Shown: positions 1 through 8,603 of the stretch, in pieces
Numbering within the stretch: the stretch's first letter is position 1
Layout of the letters: every line of letters begins with the position of its first letter
NCBI RefSeq assembly: GCF_030929605.1
Contig: NZ_JAVFVS010000001.1
Location: forward strand, 186,001 to 250,000
DNA from: Flavobacterium sp. LHD-80
GTDB lineage: Bacteria > Bacteroidota > Bacteroidia > Flavobacteriales > Flavobacteriaceae
Length of the DNA stretch: 64,000 bases
Reading direction: 5' to 3'
The notes under the pieces: generated by a model
Database searches by the model: none
What the model was told of the DNA's origin: nothing
What the model saw: only the letters and a program-made list of their open reading frames with translations
Translations under genes and position numbers: made by a program

Positions 1-2
1 AT

Positions 3-608
3 CTGAAAGAATGGAATATTAAAAATGGAATTGTAATTTCAAATCCTTCATGGGTTCAAACTGATGTTTATGCTGATTTGCGACATAAAAAAGTGATCGC
101 AATTGCCAGAAATTCTTATGAAAAGGGATTGGATAAGTTATTGCATATTTGGAAAGAAGTTACAAAAAAGCATCCAGGCTGGATGTTAAATATTTATACA
201 GATGATTTTGATTGCCTTAACAATAATGTTGTTGATTTAGGAATTGCTTCAACTGTTTCTGTTTTTGGTTTTGTCAAAAATATTGAAGATAAATATCTCG
301 AATCTTCAATTTATGCAATGACTTCAAGATCAGAAGGCTTTCCGATGGTTTTGCTTGAGGCAATGTCTTTTGGTTTGCCTTGCATTGCGTTTGATTGCCC
401 AACAGGACCAAGATCATTAATTAAAAATGAAGAAAATGGTTTTTTAATTCCTAACCATGATTTTGAAAAATATATAGCTAAACTTTCTATTTTGATAGAA
501 TGTGAAGACATAAGAATAAAATTGGGTAAAAATGCTAAGCAAGTTTCTGATAATTATTCGGTAGAAAAAATAATGGAGAAGTGGAAGGAGTTTTTTGAAG
601 AACTATAA
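3..608 (+). CDS. Glycosyltransferase, GT4/GT1 type, C-terminal part (5' truncated by window)
   Basis: The reading frame is open from base 3 with no in-frame stop, so the gene starts before the window. A start at 78 would be TTG and would cut the fold, so I do not accept it. What remains is the C-terminal Rossmann half of a GT-B glycosyltransferase. It has the 'ARNSYEKGLD' strand-loop typical of GT4 enzymes and the EGFPMVLLE signature (E-x7-E) that binds the donor nucleotide-sugar, followed by 'PTGP' and 'NGFLIP'. Such enzymes transfer a sugar from an activated donor to a lipid or glycan acceptor at the cytoplasmic face of the membrane, usually in polysaccharide or O-antigen synthesis. The donor and acceptor cannot be told from this fragment. 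It is followed by a palindromic repeat, not by an obvious operon partner. Confidence 0.85.
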   Translation: MKEWNIKNGIVISNPSWVQTDVYADLRHKKVIAIARNSYEKGLDKLLHIWKEVTKKHPGWMLNIYTDDFDCLNNNVVDLGIASTVSVFGFVKNIEDKYLESSIYAMTSRSEGFPMVLLEAMSFGLPCIAFDCPTGPRSLIKNEENGFLIPNHDFEKYIAKLSILIECEDIRIKLGKNAKQVSDNYSVEKIMEKWKEFFEEL

Positions 609-622
609 ATTAGTTAGCATCA

Positions 623-730
623 GTTTGTCATTTCGAGGAACGAGAAATCTCCACGAGAAGCTCCGTACAGAATGTCGCCAATCTTTGTAGAATTACTTGT
701 GGAGATTTCTCGTTCCTCGAAATGACAAAC
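623..730. repeat. 108-bp palindromic intergenic element, copy 1
   Basis: Two perfect 32-bp inverted arms (623-654 and 699-730) begin GTTTGTCATTTCGAGGAACG and enclose a 44-nt loop. A close copy lies at 9678-9779 and a shrunken one at 41159-41189. This copy sits between two convergent genes and could also act as a bidirectional terminator. The loop shares CTCCGTA and CAATCTTTGTAGA with copy 2, so the whole unit is conserved, not only the arms. Confidence 0.9.
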
Positions 731-741
731 TAGGCGAAATG

Positions 742-1602
742 TTATTTTAATACTTTGCAGGAGAAAAATCCCAATTTATAAATATCAAAAAGGAATAAAG
801 ATGGCTTTTCGGAAAGTAAATTTATTTCGATTTGGATATTTTTGTTTTTGAAAACAGAAGTCGCAAAACCAATTAATTTTAGCTTTTCAAGAAGCTCAAA
901 AGCTTTAATTATTTTACTTTCTTCAGAAGAAATTTTTCCTGAATTATAAAGAACAACTAAGTTTTCCAAAGCCGTTTTTGTTTTGTCTAAAAACACTTCT
1001 GAAGTTTCTAAATTCAAGTGAAAAGTTGGGTTTTCGATTCGGGAAATTTCAAAATGATTCTTTTTTAAAACAGAGAAAAAAAGTAAATCTTCGTAACCGT
1101 ACTTTGTAATCGATTCATCAAAAGGAAATTTCAGAAAAACTTCTTTTTTAATCCATAAATTAGAACTTAAAAGTGCTGAAGTTTCTCTTTTACTGCCATA
1201 AATCCAGCGTAAAAGCTTTTCTTTTTCTGGTTTTTTATTTTCATAAATAATGCCACCAAAAACGATTTTTTCTTCGGAATTTGAAATTGCAGAAATATAG
1301 TTTTGGATAAAATTATTTTCTGATGGAAAAGTATCGCAATCTAAAATCAACAACCAATCATACTTTGCTTTTTGAGCTAATGAATTGATGTTTTTTCCTC
1401 TTCCTAAATTGGTTTCATTTATAAAAAATGAACCATTAGAAAAAGAATTAATTTCTTGATTTAGAATGTTTTTCTGCGAATTTGAAGCGTCGTCCTGACA
1501 AAGAATTTCAAAAATAATACCGCATAAATTACATTGCTTTACGAGTTCTTCAGCGAGAGGAAAAGCATTGTAATCATAAACCGGAATTAAAATAGAAAGC
1601 AT
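742..1602 (-). CDS. Family 2 glycosyltransferase
   Basis: This 286-residue protein has the GT-A start 'LSILIPVYDYN' at residues 2-12, an Asp-rich 'CQDDAS' loop near residue 35, 'NLGRGKN' near 65 and the DxD-like metal site 'LDCDTFP' near 88. These are the normal order and spacing for GT2 transferases, which move a sugar from a nucleotide donor with inversion. The acceptor is not evident. There are no membrane segments, so the enzyme should be cytoplasmic. Its ATG overlaps the stop codon of the upstream ftsE by one base (TAATG on the minus strand), which suggests translational coupling. The link between a cell-division ABC ATPase and a glycosyltransferase is positional only. Confidence 0.85.
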   Translation of the reverse strand: MLSILIPVYDYNAFPLAEELVKQCNLCGIIFEILCQDDASNSQKNILNQEINSFSNGSFFINETNLGRGKNINSLAQKAKYDWLLILDCDTFPSENNFIQNYISAISNSEEKIVFGGIIYENKKPEKEKLLRWIYGSKRETSALLSSNLWIKKEVFLKFPFDESITKYGYEDLLFFSVLKKNHFEISRIENPTFHLNLETSEVFLDKTKTALENLVVLYNSGKISSEESKIIKAFELLEKLKLIGFATSVFKNKNIQIEINLLSEKPSLFLFDIYKLGFFSCKVLK

Positions 1603-2285
1603 TACACGCTTCTTTGCACCACTTCGAAGATTCTTTCATCTTCGCATTTCAATGTTTTCGATGGGAATTTCATCAATAAAGCATAATCGTGCGTTGCCAT
1701 GATAACCGTTTTTCCGTTTGCGTTGATGTTTTTAAGTACTTCTAAAACCTCAGAACTTGTTTGTGGGTCAAGGTTTCCTGTTGGTTCATCGGCTAGAATA
1801 AATTCAGGGTCGTTTAACAAAGCACGAGCAATCGCAACACGCTGTTGTTCACCGCCAGAAAGCTGGTGAGGCATTTTGTTTAAGAAATCTTTCATTCCAA
1901 CTTTGTCCAAAACTTCGTCGATTTTGTACTCCATTGCTTCTTTTTCTGTCCAGCCAGTTGCTCTCAAAACAAAAAGCATATTGTCTTTTACAGAACGGTC
2001 TGGAAGCAATTTGAAATCCTGAAATACAATCCCAATTTTACGTCTTAAATACGGAATGTCATTTTCTTTTAAAGTTGCCAAATCAAATTCAACTATATGA
2101 CCTTCGCCTTCCGTAAGAGGTAAATCTGCGTATAAAGTTTTTAAGAAACTACTTTTTCCAGAACCTGTTTTCCCAATGATGTAGATAAATTCACCATGCT
2201 GAACATCTAAATTAATGTGAGATATAATTTTTCTTCCTTCTTGATATATAGTGACTTCTTTAAGAGACAGTACGGTTTGTGACAT
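1602..2285 (-). CDS. ftsE: FtsE-like ABC transporter ATPase
   Basis: I start this at the ATG at 2285 ([11 protein letters not shown]), giving 227 residues, because the family begins there. An in-frame ATG at 2351 would add 22 residues of non-conserved sequence. Walker A is GKTGSGKS at residues 38-45, the ABC signature is '[14 protein letters not shown]' near 140, and Walker B is '[11 protein letters not shown]' near 163. The short length, with no extra domains, fits FtsE, which pairs with the membrane protein FtsX to control peptidoglycan hydrolases at division. FtsX is not in this window, so the partner must be elsewhere. A LolD-type role is the main alternative. The gene leads a two-gene unit with the GT2 gene. 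Confidence 0.85.
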   Translation of the reverse strand: MSQTVLSLKEVTIYQEGRKIISHINLDVQHGEFIYIIGKTGSGKSSFLKTLYADLPLTEGEGHIVEFDLATLKENDIPYLRRKIGIVFQDFKLLPDRSVKDNMLFVLRATGWTEKEAMEYKIDEVLDKVGMKDFLNKMPHQLSGGEQQRVAIARALLNDPEFILADEPTGNLDPQTSSEVLEVLKNINANGKTVIMATHDYALLMKFPSKTLKCEDERIFEVVQRSV

Positions 2286-2385
2286 AATAAAATTGATTTG
2301 ATTGGTAAAAGTAATAAGATAACGGTTGGATTCAAAATAAATTTCAATCATTTCTTAAGAAAATTTCTAGAAAAAGAAATGAAAA

Positions 2386-2475
2386 TTTTAACCATATAAG
2401 TAATGTAAGTTCATTTTAGTTAATCTGCTAAAAGAACCTAGCTTATAATTACTTATATGACTTATATGGTTAAAA
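2386..2475. repeat. Inverted-repeat element upstream of the TPR gene
   Basis: A perfect 16-bp inverted pair (TTTTAACCATATAAGT at 2386-2401 and its complement at 2460-2475) encloses 58 nt. The right side also repeats ACTTATATG directly. The gap of 308 bp between ftsE and the TPR gene (2286-2593) holds this element and the two divergent promoter regions. A TAnnTTTG match (TAAATTTG, 2567-2574) lies just upstream of the TPR start, without a clear TTG partner. Confidence 0.75.
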
Positions 2476-2593
2476 ATCGGTTTTTATTGACCCTTGAAAT
2501 ATCCTCTGTTAAAGATTTGTTCATAATAAAAGCCAGAAACGTTTCGTTATAAACGGTATAAAATGATAAATTTGAATACTAAATAAAACTAAA

Positions 2594-5500
2594 ATGCGTA
2601 GACTTTCCTGGTTCTTTTTACTCCAAATTATTCTTATTTCGACCACGGTTTCGGCACAAAAATCAGCTATATATACTTACGAATTAAAGGATTTTGACAA
2701 GGCGGTTGCTTTGTACAATGACAAACAATATGCCTCGGCACAGCATATTTTTGAATATGTAAAAAATAATACGGCACCAACTGAAGAAGTAAAATCAGAT
2801 TGTGCTTATTATATTGCAAACTGCGCCATCAGAACCAATCAGCCAAATGCGGATGCTTTGATGGAAAAATTTGTTGATGACTATCCAACAAGCACCAAAC
2901 AAAATCAGGCTTACATTGAAGTTGCTCAATATTTCTTCGAACAAGGAAATTATCCAAAAGCTTTGCAATGGTTTGATAAAGTAGATGAAAGTTACATGAG
3001 CAAAGCTGATTCTGATAAATTCAATTTCCAGAAAGGATACAGTTATTTTACTGCCAAAAAGAAAAAAGAAGCTACAACGTATTTTAATAAAGTAGTAAAC
3101 TCTCCTGAATTTGGTTCGCAAGCCAAATATTATTTAGGATTTATGGCTTATGAAGGCGACGATTACAAAGAAGCAACCAAATATTTTGATGAAGTTTCGG
3201 GAGAAGAAAAATACAAAGAAAAGCTTTCGTATTATCAGGCCGACATGAATTTCAAACTTGGAAATTTCCAAAAAGCAATTGATTTGGGCCAAAAAGCAAT
3301 GGCGAAATCAAATGAAATTGAAAAATCAGAATTGAATAAGATTATTGGTGAAAGTTATTTCAACTTAAAACAATATGGAAAAGCGATTCCGTTTTTAGAG
3401 CAATATGCTGGTAAAAAAGGAAAATGGAATAATACTGATTTTTATCAATTAGGTTACGCATATTACGAGCAAAAAGAGTACGAAAAAGCCATTTCTCAAT
3501 TCAATAAAATCATTGAAGGAAAAGATTTCGTAGCGCAAAATGCATATTATCATTTAGGTTTAAGTTATTTGAATACTGGCAAAAAACAAGAAGCTTTAAA
3601 TGCTTTTAAAAATGCTTCGGAAATGGAATTCAATGCTCAAATTCAGGAAGATGCGGCTTTGAATTATGCTAAATTGAGTTATGATATTGGAAATGCATAT
3701 CAGACAGTTCCAGGAATTTTGCTTGATTTCTTAAAAAAATATCCAAACAATTCAAGCAAAGCTGAAGTTGAAAAATTATTAGTTGATTCTTATATTTCTA
3801 CTAAAAACTACAAAGAAGCTTTGGTTTTATTGGAAAAAAATAGAACAGCTGAAAATAAATCGGTGTATCAAAAAGTGCTTTTTTACAGAGGTTTAGAATT
3901 ATACAACGAATCAAATTATGCTGAAGCTGGAAAAATGTTCAAAAGCGCGATCAGTGAACAAAAAACACCTGAATTTACAGCGCGCGCTACTTTCTGGAAA
4001 GCGGAAACAGAATATTTAAATGACGATATGCAAAATGCGTTATTAACGTATAAACAATTTGCCGGCCAAGCAGCCTCAAAATCTACAGAAGAATATAAAA
4101 ACATCAATTATAATATTGGTTACACGTATTTTAAATTGAAGGAATACGATCAGGCTGCAAACTCGTTTCAGGCACAAATTGATAATTCGCCATCAGATAA
4201 AGTTCGTTTAAATGATTCTTATTTGCGTTTGGGAGATTGTCGTTTTGTAACTTCAAAATACAGCGCAGCAAACGAAGCCTACGCAAAAGCTATTGCGGCA
4301 AAAGGTGTTGATGCCGATTATGCTCAGTTCCAAAAAGCGCTTTCTTATGGATTCATGTCAAACAATTCAAAGAAAGTTGAAGAATTGAACAACTTTATTC
4401 AGATGTACAAAAAATCATCTTATCGTGATGATGCTTTATTCGAATTAGGAAATACGTATGTTGCAGAAAAGAAAAATGATCAAGCAATAAAAACCTATGA
4501 TCAATTAATTTCAGAGTTCAAAGATGGATCTTTTACTTCAAAAGCCATTTTAAAACAAGGTTTGATTTATTATAATTCAGATCGTGATGAACAAGCGTTG
4601 ACGAAATTCAAAAAAGTAGCGGCTGAATTCCCAAAAACTCCAGAGGCTTTAGAAGCAGTTGCAACTGCAAGATTAATTTATGTTGATTCAGGAAAAGTAG
4701 ATGAATATGCAACTTGGGTTAGAACTCTTGATTTTGTTTCGGTTACGGATGCTGAGTTGGATAATGATACTTACGATGCGGCTTTCAAACAATATAGCCA
4801 AAATAACGGCAAAACTGCTATTACAGGTTTTGCTGGTTATGTGGGCAAATTTCCTTCGGGATTACATGCTTTAGAAGCTAATTTTTATTTGGCACAATTG
4901 TATTATGCTGATGGTTTAGAAATGAAATCGGTTCCAAATTATCAATATGTAATCGATCAACCAAGAAATGAATTTACAGAACAAGCTTTGAATAGATTAG
5001 CTCAGATTTTCTTAAAAGCAAAAGACTGCGATAAAGCGATTCCGGTTTTAGTTCGTTTAGAAAAAGAAGCTGATTTTCCTCAGAATAAAACTTTTGCTCA
5101 AGCAAACTTGATGAAATGTTATTATGATAAAAAGGATTATGATAATTCGGTTGTTTCTGCTGAAAAAGTATTGGAAAACCCAAAATCAGATGCAGGCGTA
5201 AAAGCCGATGCGCAAATCATTGTGGCCCGCGCTGCAATGCAGACTGGAAATGAAGATAAAGCAAAAGTAGCTTATGCTAAACTTTCGGCAACATCAAAAG
5301 GAGAATTAGCTGCTGAAGCGTTGTATTATGATGCGTATTTTAAAACAAAAGAAGGAAAATTTGATGCATCGAATGTTTCTGTTCAAAAGCTGGCTAAAAG
5401 TTATTCGGCTTACAAATATTACGGAGCGAAAGGTTTGGTTTTAATGGCCAAAAACTTCTACGGATTAAAAGATAGTTATCAGGCGACATATATTTTAGAT

Positions 5501-5611
5501 AACGTAATCAACAACTTTACTGATTTTCCAGATGTTGTTGAAGAAGCAAAAAGAGAATTAAGCGCGATTAAGTTAGAAGAATCTAAAACAAATTCGTCAA
5601 TTAATAAATAA
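2594..5611 (+). CDS. Exported multi-TPR protein, 1005 residues
   Basis: A signal peptide (about residues 1-21, ending 'VSAQ') precedes some 950 residues of tetratricopeptide repeats. Aromatic and Ala/Gly spacing typical of TPRs recurs throughout, for example 'AYYHLGLSYLNTGKKQEAL', 'NINYNIGYTYFKLKEYDQAA' and 'ALFELGNTYVAEKKNDQAI'. There is no catalytic motif. The protein should be periplasmic, probably as a protein-protein scaffold at the outer membrane. It starts a run of same-strand genes with a PhzF-like enzyme and an outer-membrane barrel protein, spaced by about 100-145 bp of related intergenic sequence. By analogy with other TPR proteins of the envelope (BamD, YbgF/CpoB, PorW/SprE) it may help assemble outer-membrane parts, but that is inference. 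Confidence 0.8.
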   Translation: MRRLSWFFLLQIILISTTVSAQKSAIYTYELKDFDKAVALYNDKQYASAQHIFEYVKNNTAPTEEVKSDCAYYIANCAIRTNQPNADALMEKFVDDYPTSTKQNQAYIEVAQYFFEQGNYPKALQWFDKVDESYMSKADSDKFNFQKGYSYFTAKKKKEATTYFNKVVNSPEFGSQAKYYLGFMAYEGDDYKEATKYFDEVSGEEKYKEKLSYYQADMNFKLGNFQKAIDLGQKAMAKSNEIEKSELNKIIGESYFNLKQYGKAIPFLEQYAGKKGKWNNTDFYQLGYAYYEQKEYEKAISQFNKIIEGKDFVAQNAYYHLGLSYLNTGKKQEALNAFKNASEMEFNAQIQEDAALNYAKLSYDIGNAYQTVPGILLDFLKKYPNNSSKAEVEKLLVDSYISTKNYKEALVLLEKNRTAENKSVYQKVLFYRGLELYNESNYAEAGKMFKSAISEQKTPEFTARATFWKAETEYLNDDMQNALLTYKQFAGQAASKSTEEYKNINYNIGYTYFKLKEYDQAANSFQAQIDNSPSDKVRLNDSYLRLGDCRFVTSKYSAANEAYAKAIAAKGVDADYAQFQKALSYGFMSNNSKKVEELNNFIQMYKKSSYRDDALFELGNTYVAEKKNDQAIKTYDQLISEFKDGSFTSKAILKQGLIYYNSDRDEQALTKFKKVAAEFPKTPEALEAVATARLIYVDSGKVDEYATWVRTLDFVSVTDAELDNDTYDAAFKQYSQNNGKTAITGFAGYVGKFPSGLHALEANFYLAQLYYADGLEMKSVPNYQYVIDQPRNEFTEQALNRLAQIFLKAKDCDKAIPVLVRLEKEADFPQNKTFAQANLMKCYYDKKDYDNSVVSAEKVLENPKSDAGVKADAQIIVARAAMQTGNEDKAKVAYAKLSATSKGELAAEALYYDAYFKTKEGKFDASNVSVQKLAKSYSAYKYYGAKGLVLMAKNFYGLKDSYQATYILDNVINNFTDFPDVVEEAKRELSAIKLEESKTNSSINK

Positions 5612-5716
5612 GAAATTTTAGAAAAAAGAGGCAAGAAACAAGAAACAAGATGCAAGATTTCTGAAAAAGTCTTTCTTCTTGGCTCTTTTCTCTACGGTCT
5701 CAAAAAAAAGAAAGAA
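5612..5716 (+). repeat. Purine-rich intergenic repeat, copy 1
   Basis: This spacer has AAGAAACAAG-type direct repeats followed by AAGTCTTTCTTCTTGGCTCT and an AAAAAAGAAAGAA run that ends at the PhzF start codon. The left part (GAAAAAAGAGGCAAGAA) is a near reverse complement of the right part, so the RNA can fold into a hairpin. The spacer at 6581-6725 has the same plan and the same 3' end. Confidence 0.6.
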
Positions 5717-6580
5717 ATGAGTTTACCTTTTTATATAGTTGATGTTTTTGCCGATAAAAAATATGCTGGAAATCAGTTGGCAGTTTTTATGGATGCAGAA
5801 AAATTAAGTACGCAGGAAATGCAACAGATAGCGCGCGAAATCAATTTTGCGGAAAGCACATTTGTAACAAAATTGGACAGAGAAAACAATAAAGCAGAGA
5901 TTAGAATATTTACTCCGGCGCATGAAATGCAGTTTGCAGGTCATCCGATAATTGGAACTTCATGGGTTTTGATGAACAAAATATTTGAAAATTCTCCAAA
6001 CGAAATAAAACTTGAAGTACCGATTGGACCCATTGCTATTCATAAATCTGACGATTTGATTTGGTTAAAAGCAGCACAGCCAAAATTTTGGGATGTTTTT
6101 TCGAAAGAAGATTTTACGCTATTCAGTAATTTGAAAGTGAGTGATTTTGAAAATCAGTTTCCAATTCAGGAAGTGACCACCGGAAGTGCTTTTGTAATGG
6201 TGGGATTAAGCAGTAAAAAAGCGTTAGAAAATCTGGTTTTAGATAAAGACAAAGCAGATCAGTGGATGAAAAATCATTGTAAAACAGATCACAGAGGCTT
6301 ATATTTTTATTATCTGGAAGGTTCAAAATTATTTAGCCGAATGTTATGTGTTGAACACAATCAATTGGTAGAAGACGCGGCAACCGGAAGCGCAAGTACC
6401 TGTTTGCAAGCCTTTCTTTTAAAATATCACATACCGCAATTTGAATTGATTAATTACCAAGGAGATTATATTGGCCGTCCGTCACAAATTTATTTCAAAG
6501 GAAAAGTAACTGATACTAATTTTGATATAAATATTGGCGGAAAAGCGCAGTTTGTGGCTAAAGGCGAGTGGGAAGCTTAG
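5717..6580 (+). CDS. PhzF family isomerase/epimerase-like protein
   Basis: This 287-residue protein has the PhzF hallmarks: 'YIVDVFADKKYAGNQLAVF' at the N terminus, the catalytic Glu in 'FAESTFV' near residue 47, 'GHPIIGTSW' near 75 and 'DAATGSASTCL' near 220. The fold is two diaminopimelate-epimerase-like halves. PhzF itself isomerises dihydro-hydroxyanthranilate in phenazine synthesis. Most relatives outside phenazine operons have no known substrate, and no phenazine genes are present here, so a phenazine role is unlikely. It is a soluble cytoplasmic protein lying between two genes for exported proteins, so it may be a passenger in that transcript. Confidence 0.85.
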   Translation: MSLPFYIVDVFADKKYAGNQLAVFMDAEKLSTQEMQQIAREINFAESTFVTKLDRENNKAEIRIFTPAHEMQFAGHPIIGTSWVLMNKIFENSPNEIKLEVPIGPIAIHKSDDLIWLKAAQPKFWDVFSKEDFTLFSNLKVSDFENQFPIQEVTTGSAFVMVGLSSKKALENLVLDKDKADQWMKNHCKTDHRGLYFYYLEGSKLFSRMLCVEHNQLVEDAATGSASTCLQAFLLKYHIPQFELINYQGDYIGRPSQIYFKGKVTDTNFDINIGGKAQFVAKGEWEA

Positions 6581-6725
6581 ATTGAGAAAATAGAATATAG
6601 AAGAAAGAGTCAAGAAGAAAGATTCAAGATCAAATATAGAAACTAGAAAAAGATAGAGAAAATAGAAATAGGAGAGAAGTCTTTCTTCTTGGTTCTAACT
6701 TCTTTTCTCTAAAAAAGAAAGAAAT
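6581..6725 (+). repeat. Purine-rich intergenic repeat, copy 2
   Basis: The last 60 bases share AAGTCTTTCTTCTTGG and CTTTTCTCT and an AAAAAAGAAAGAAAT run leading into the start codon with the spacer at 5612-5716. TAGAGAAAA near 6653 and TTTTCTCTA near 6703 can pair. Both copies place the same A-rich leader just before an ATG. Confidence 0.6.
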
Positions 6726-8477
6726 ATGAAAATTAAGTGCCGAAATAAAATTATCGTTTTACTAGTATTGTTTGCCTGTCAGCTTTCGTTTTCGCAAAAG
6801 AAAAATGAAACTATTGGAACTGAAACAGTAAATGTTGTAAAACCTTATTCGCCAACAATATCAGATGCTTTTAAAGTGAAAGAAACACCTTCGCTTGACG
6901 ATTCTGGGAATCAGCCTAAAGAAACTATTAAATATAGTATTTTGTCGGTTCCAGTGGCATCGACTTTTACGCCTTCAAAGGGAAATGCACAAGCGGTTGA
7001 TAAATCTAAAAAAGAAAGATTATTCAATAATTATGCAACTGTGGGAGTTGGAAATTATGGGACTTTAAACGCCGAATTGTTTGTAACGCAGGATTTAGGA
7101 AACAATGATTATGTGGCTGGAATGCTTCGTCATCATTCTTCGCAAGGTGGCATAAAAGATGTGAACTTAAATGATGAATTTTATGACACAGCCTTAAATG
7201 TTGGTTATGGCGTAATCAATCGCGATATGTCTTGGGGAGTTGATTTAGGTTATCAAAATCAATTATACAATTGGTACGGTTTGCCAGTAGATTTTGGAGC
7301 AAGTTTGGCTCCACAAACACAGGATGATTTAATAAGAGGAATTAATCCGAATCATTCTTATAATACAATTTCATTAGGTGGAAATATAGAATTTAACGAA
7401 GGAATTTTTAGCAAAATCTCATCACGATTTACCCATTTTTCGGATAGTTTTTCTTCTTCCGAAAATCGTTTTTATTTAAAACCAACTTTTAAAGTTGATG
7501 TAATGGATCAAGCCATAAATACGAATGTTATTATTGATCATGTTAGTGGTTCTTTCGAAAATAATTACACTTTAACGAATACAGAGCCGGTAAAATACAG
7601 TTTGACTAATTTTGGGATAGAGCCAAGTTTTGTAATTCATGAAAACGAGTGGACGCTTGAATTGGGTGCTGGTTTATTTTATGCTTTGGATTCTGAAAAC
7701 AGCGGAAACAAGTTTTATATTTATCCAAAAGTAGATGCTTCGTATAAATTAGTAGGTGATTTAATGATTTTCTATACGGGAGTAAATGGAACTTTAAATC
7801 AGAATTCGTATGCTGATTTTGTGACGCAAAATCCGTTTTTATCGCCAACTTTAGAGATGAGACCGAGCAGTACGCAATACAATGTTTTTGCTGGATTGAA
7901 AGGTAAATTGGCAAATAATATCAGTTATAATTTGACAGGTTCATTCTTAAATGAAAAAGAAAAAGCGCTGTTTAAGAGCAATGATTATACGGTAGATTTT
8001 TCGAATGAAAATTATGCTAACGGAAACTCTTTTGGAGTGGTTTATGACAACGTAAGAACACTTCGTTTTTATGGAGAATTAAAAGCGGATTTTTCGCAAA
8101 ATGTTTCTTTTGGAATCAACGGAACTTTTAATAGTTATAAAACAGATGGTTTAGAAGCTTGGAATTTGCCATCGATGAAAATTAGCTCAAATTTAGATGT
8201 TAATATCACGAAACAATGGTACGCTGGATTGAATGTTTTCTTTGTAGGAGAGCGTAAAGACATGCAGACTAATTTTGATGATGCAACTCTTGGTGTTCCA
8301 GTTACTTTAAAAAGCTATTTTGATGCTAATGCACATTTGGGATATAAATATAACGAACGTTTGACTTTCTTCTTGAAACTAAACAATATTGGAAATCAAG
8401 CTTATGAAAGATGGCTGAATTATCCTGTTCAAGGATTTCAGGTTTTAGTAGGAGGTAATTATAAATTCGATTTTTAA
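6726..8477 (+). CDS. Outer-membrane beta-barrel protein, TonB-receptor-like C terminus
   Basis: This 583-residue protein begins with a signal peptide (about residues 1-23, ending 'LSFSQ'). A short periplasmic region with 'KPYSPTISDAFKV' follows, then about 450 residues of alternating aromatic/polar strands. It ends in Phe ('VGGNYKFDF'), as outer-membrane barrels do. There is no recognisable plug domain, so it is not a complete TonB-dependent transporter; it is closest to the barrel part of such receptors. It lies downstream of the 1005-residue TPR protein and the PhzF-like gene. A pairing of TPR scaffold and barrel is plausible but unproven. The transcript probably ends at the hairpin at 8535-8583. 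Confidence 0.75.
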   Translation: MKIKCRNKIIVLLVLFACQLSFSQKKNETIGTETVNVVKPYSPTISDAFKVKETPSLDDSGNQPKETIKYSILSVPVASTFTPSKGNAQAVDKSKKERLFNNYATVGVGNYGTLNAELFVTQDLGNNDYVAGMLRHHSSQGGIKDVNLNDEFYDTALNVGYGVINRDMSWGVDLGYQNQLYNWYGLPVDFGASLAPQTQDDLIRGINPNHSYNTISLGGNIEFNEGIFSKISSRFTHFSDSFSSSENRFYLKPTFKVDVMDQAINTNVIIDHVSGSFENNYTLTNTEPVKYSLTNFGIEPSFVIHENEWTLELGAGLFYALDSENSGNKFYIYPKVDASYKLVGDLMIFYTGVNGTLNQNSYADFVTQNPFLSPTLEMRPSSTQYNVFAGLKGKLANNISYNLTGSFLNEKEKALFKSNDYTVDFSNENYANGNSFGVVYDNVRTLRFYGELKADFSQNVSFGINGTFNSYKTDGLEAWNLPSMKISSNLDVNITKQWYAGLNVFFVGERKDMQTNFDDATLGVPVTLKSYFDANAHLGYKYNERLTFFLKLNNIGNQAYERWLNYPVQGFQVLVGGNYKFDF

Positions 8478-8534
8478 GTGGTTTTCCCACAAAGACTTTG
8501 AGGCACGAAGTTTTAAACATTAAGTGCCTTTTTT

Positions 8535-8592
8535 AGCCATGATTTCATGAATTTTTTGGAGTAAATTCGTGATTTCATGGCTATTTTTTTTT
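8535..8592 (+). terminator. Hairpin with T-run after the barrel gene
   Basis: Imperfect 19-bp arms (8535-8553, starting AGCCATGATTTC, and 8565-8583) enclose an 11-nt loop and are followed by a run of T. It should end the transcript from the barrel gene. The unit resembles a dispersed palindromic repeat as much as a plain terminator. Confidence 0.65.
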
Positions 8593-8603
8593 AATTTTAT
8601 TTT

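Noticed and set aside
78..80. TTG start of a 176-residue glycosyltransferase
   Set aside because: The frame is open to the window edge and the upstream residues fit a GT-B fold, so the gene is cut by the window.
2286..2351. 22-residue N-terminal extension of FtsE
   Set aside because: It has an ATG but the added residues have no family match, and ABC ATPases of this type start at MSQ.
2594..5611. Regular sequence periodicity mistaken for a CRISPR or DNA repeat array
   Set aside because: It comes from TPR protein repeats; the DNA itself is not repeated exactly.
5717..6580. Phenazine pathway gene
   Set aside because: The enzyme has the PhzF fold, but no other phenazine genes are present, and most PhzF-like proteins are not involved in phenazines.
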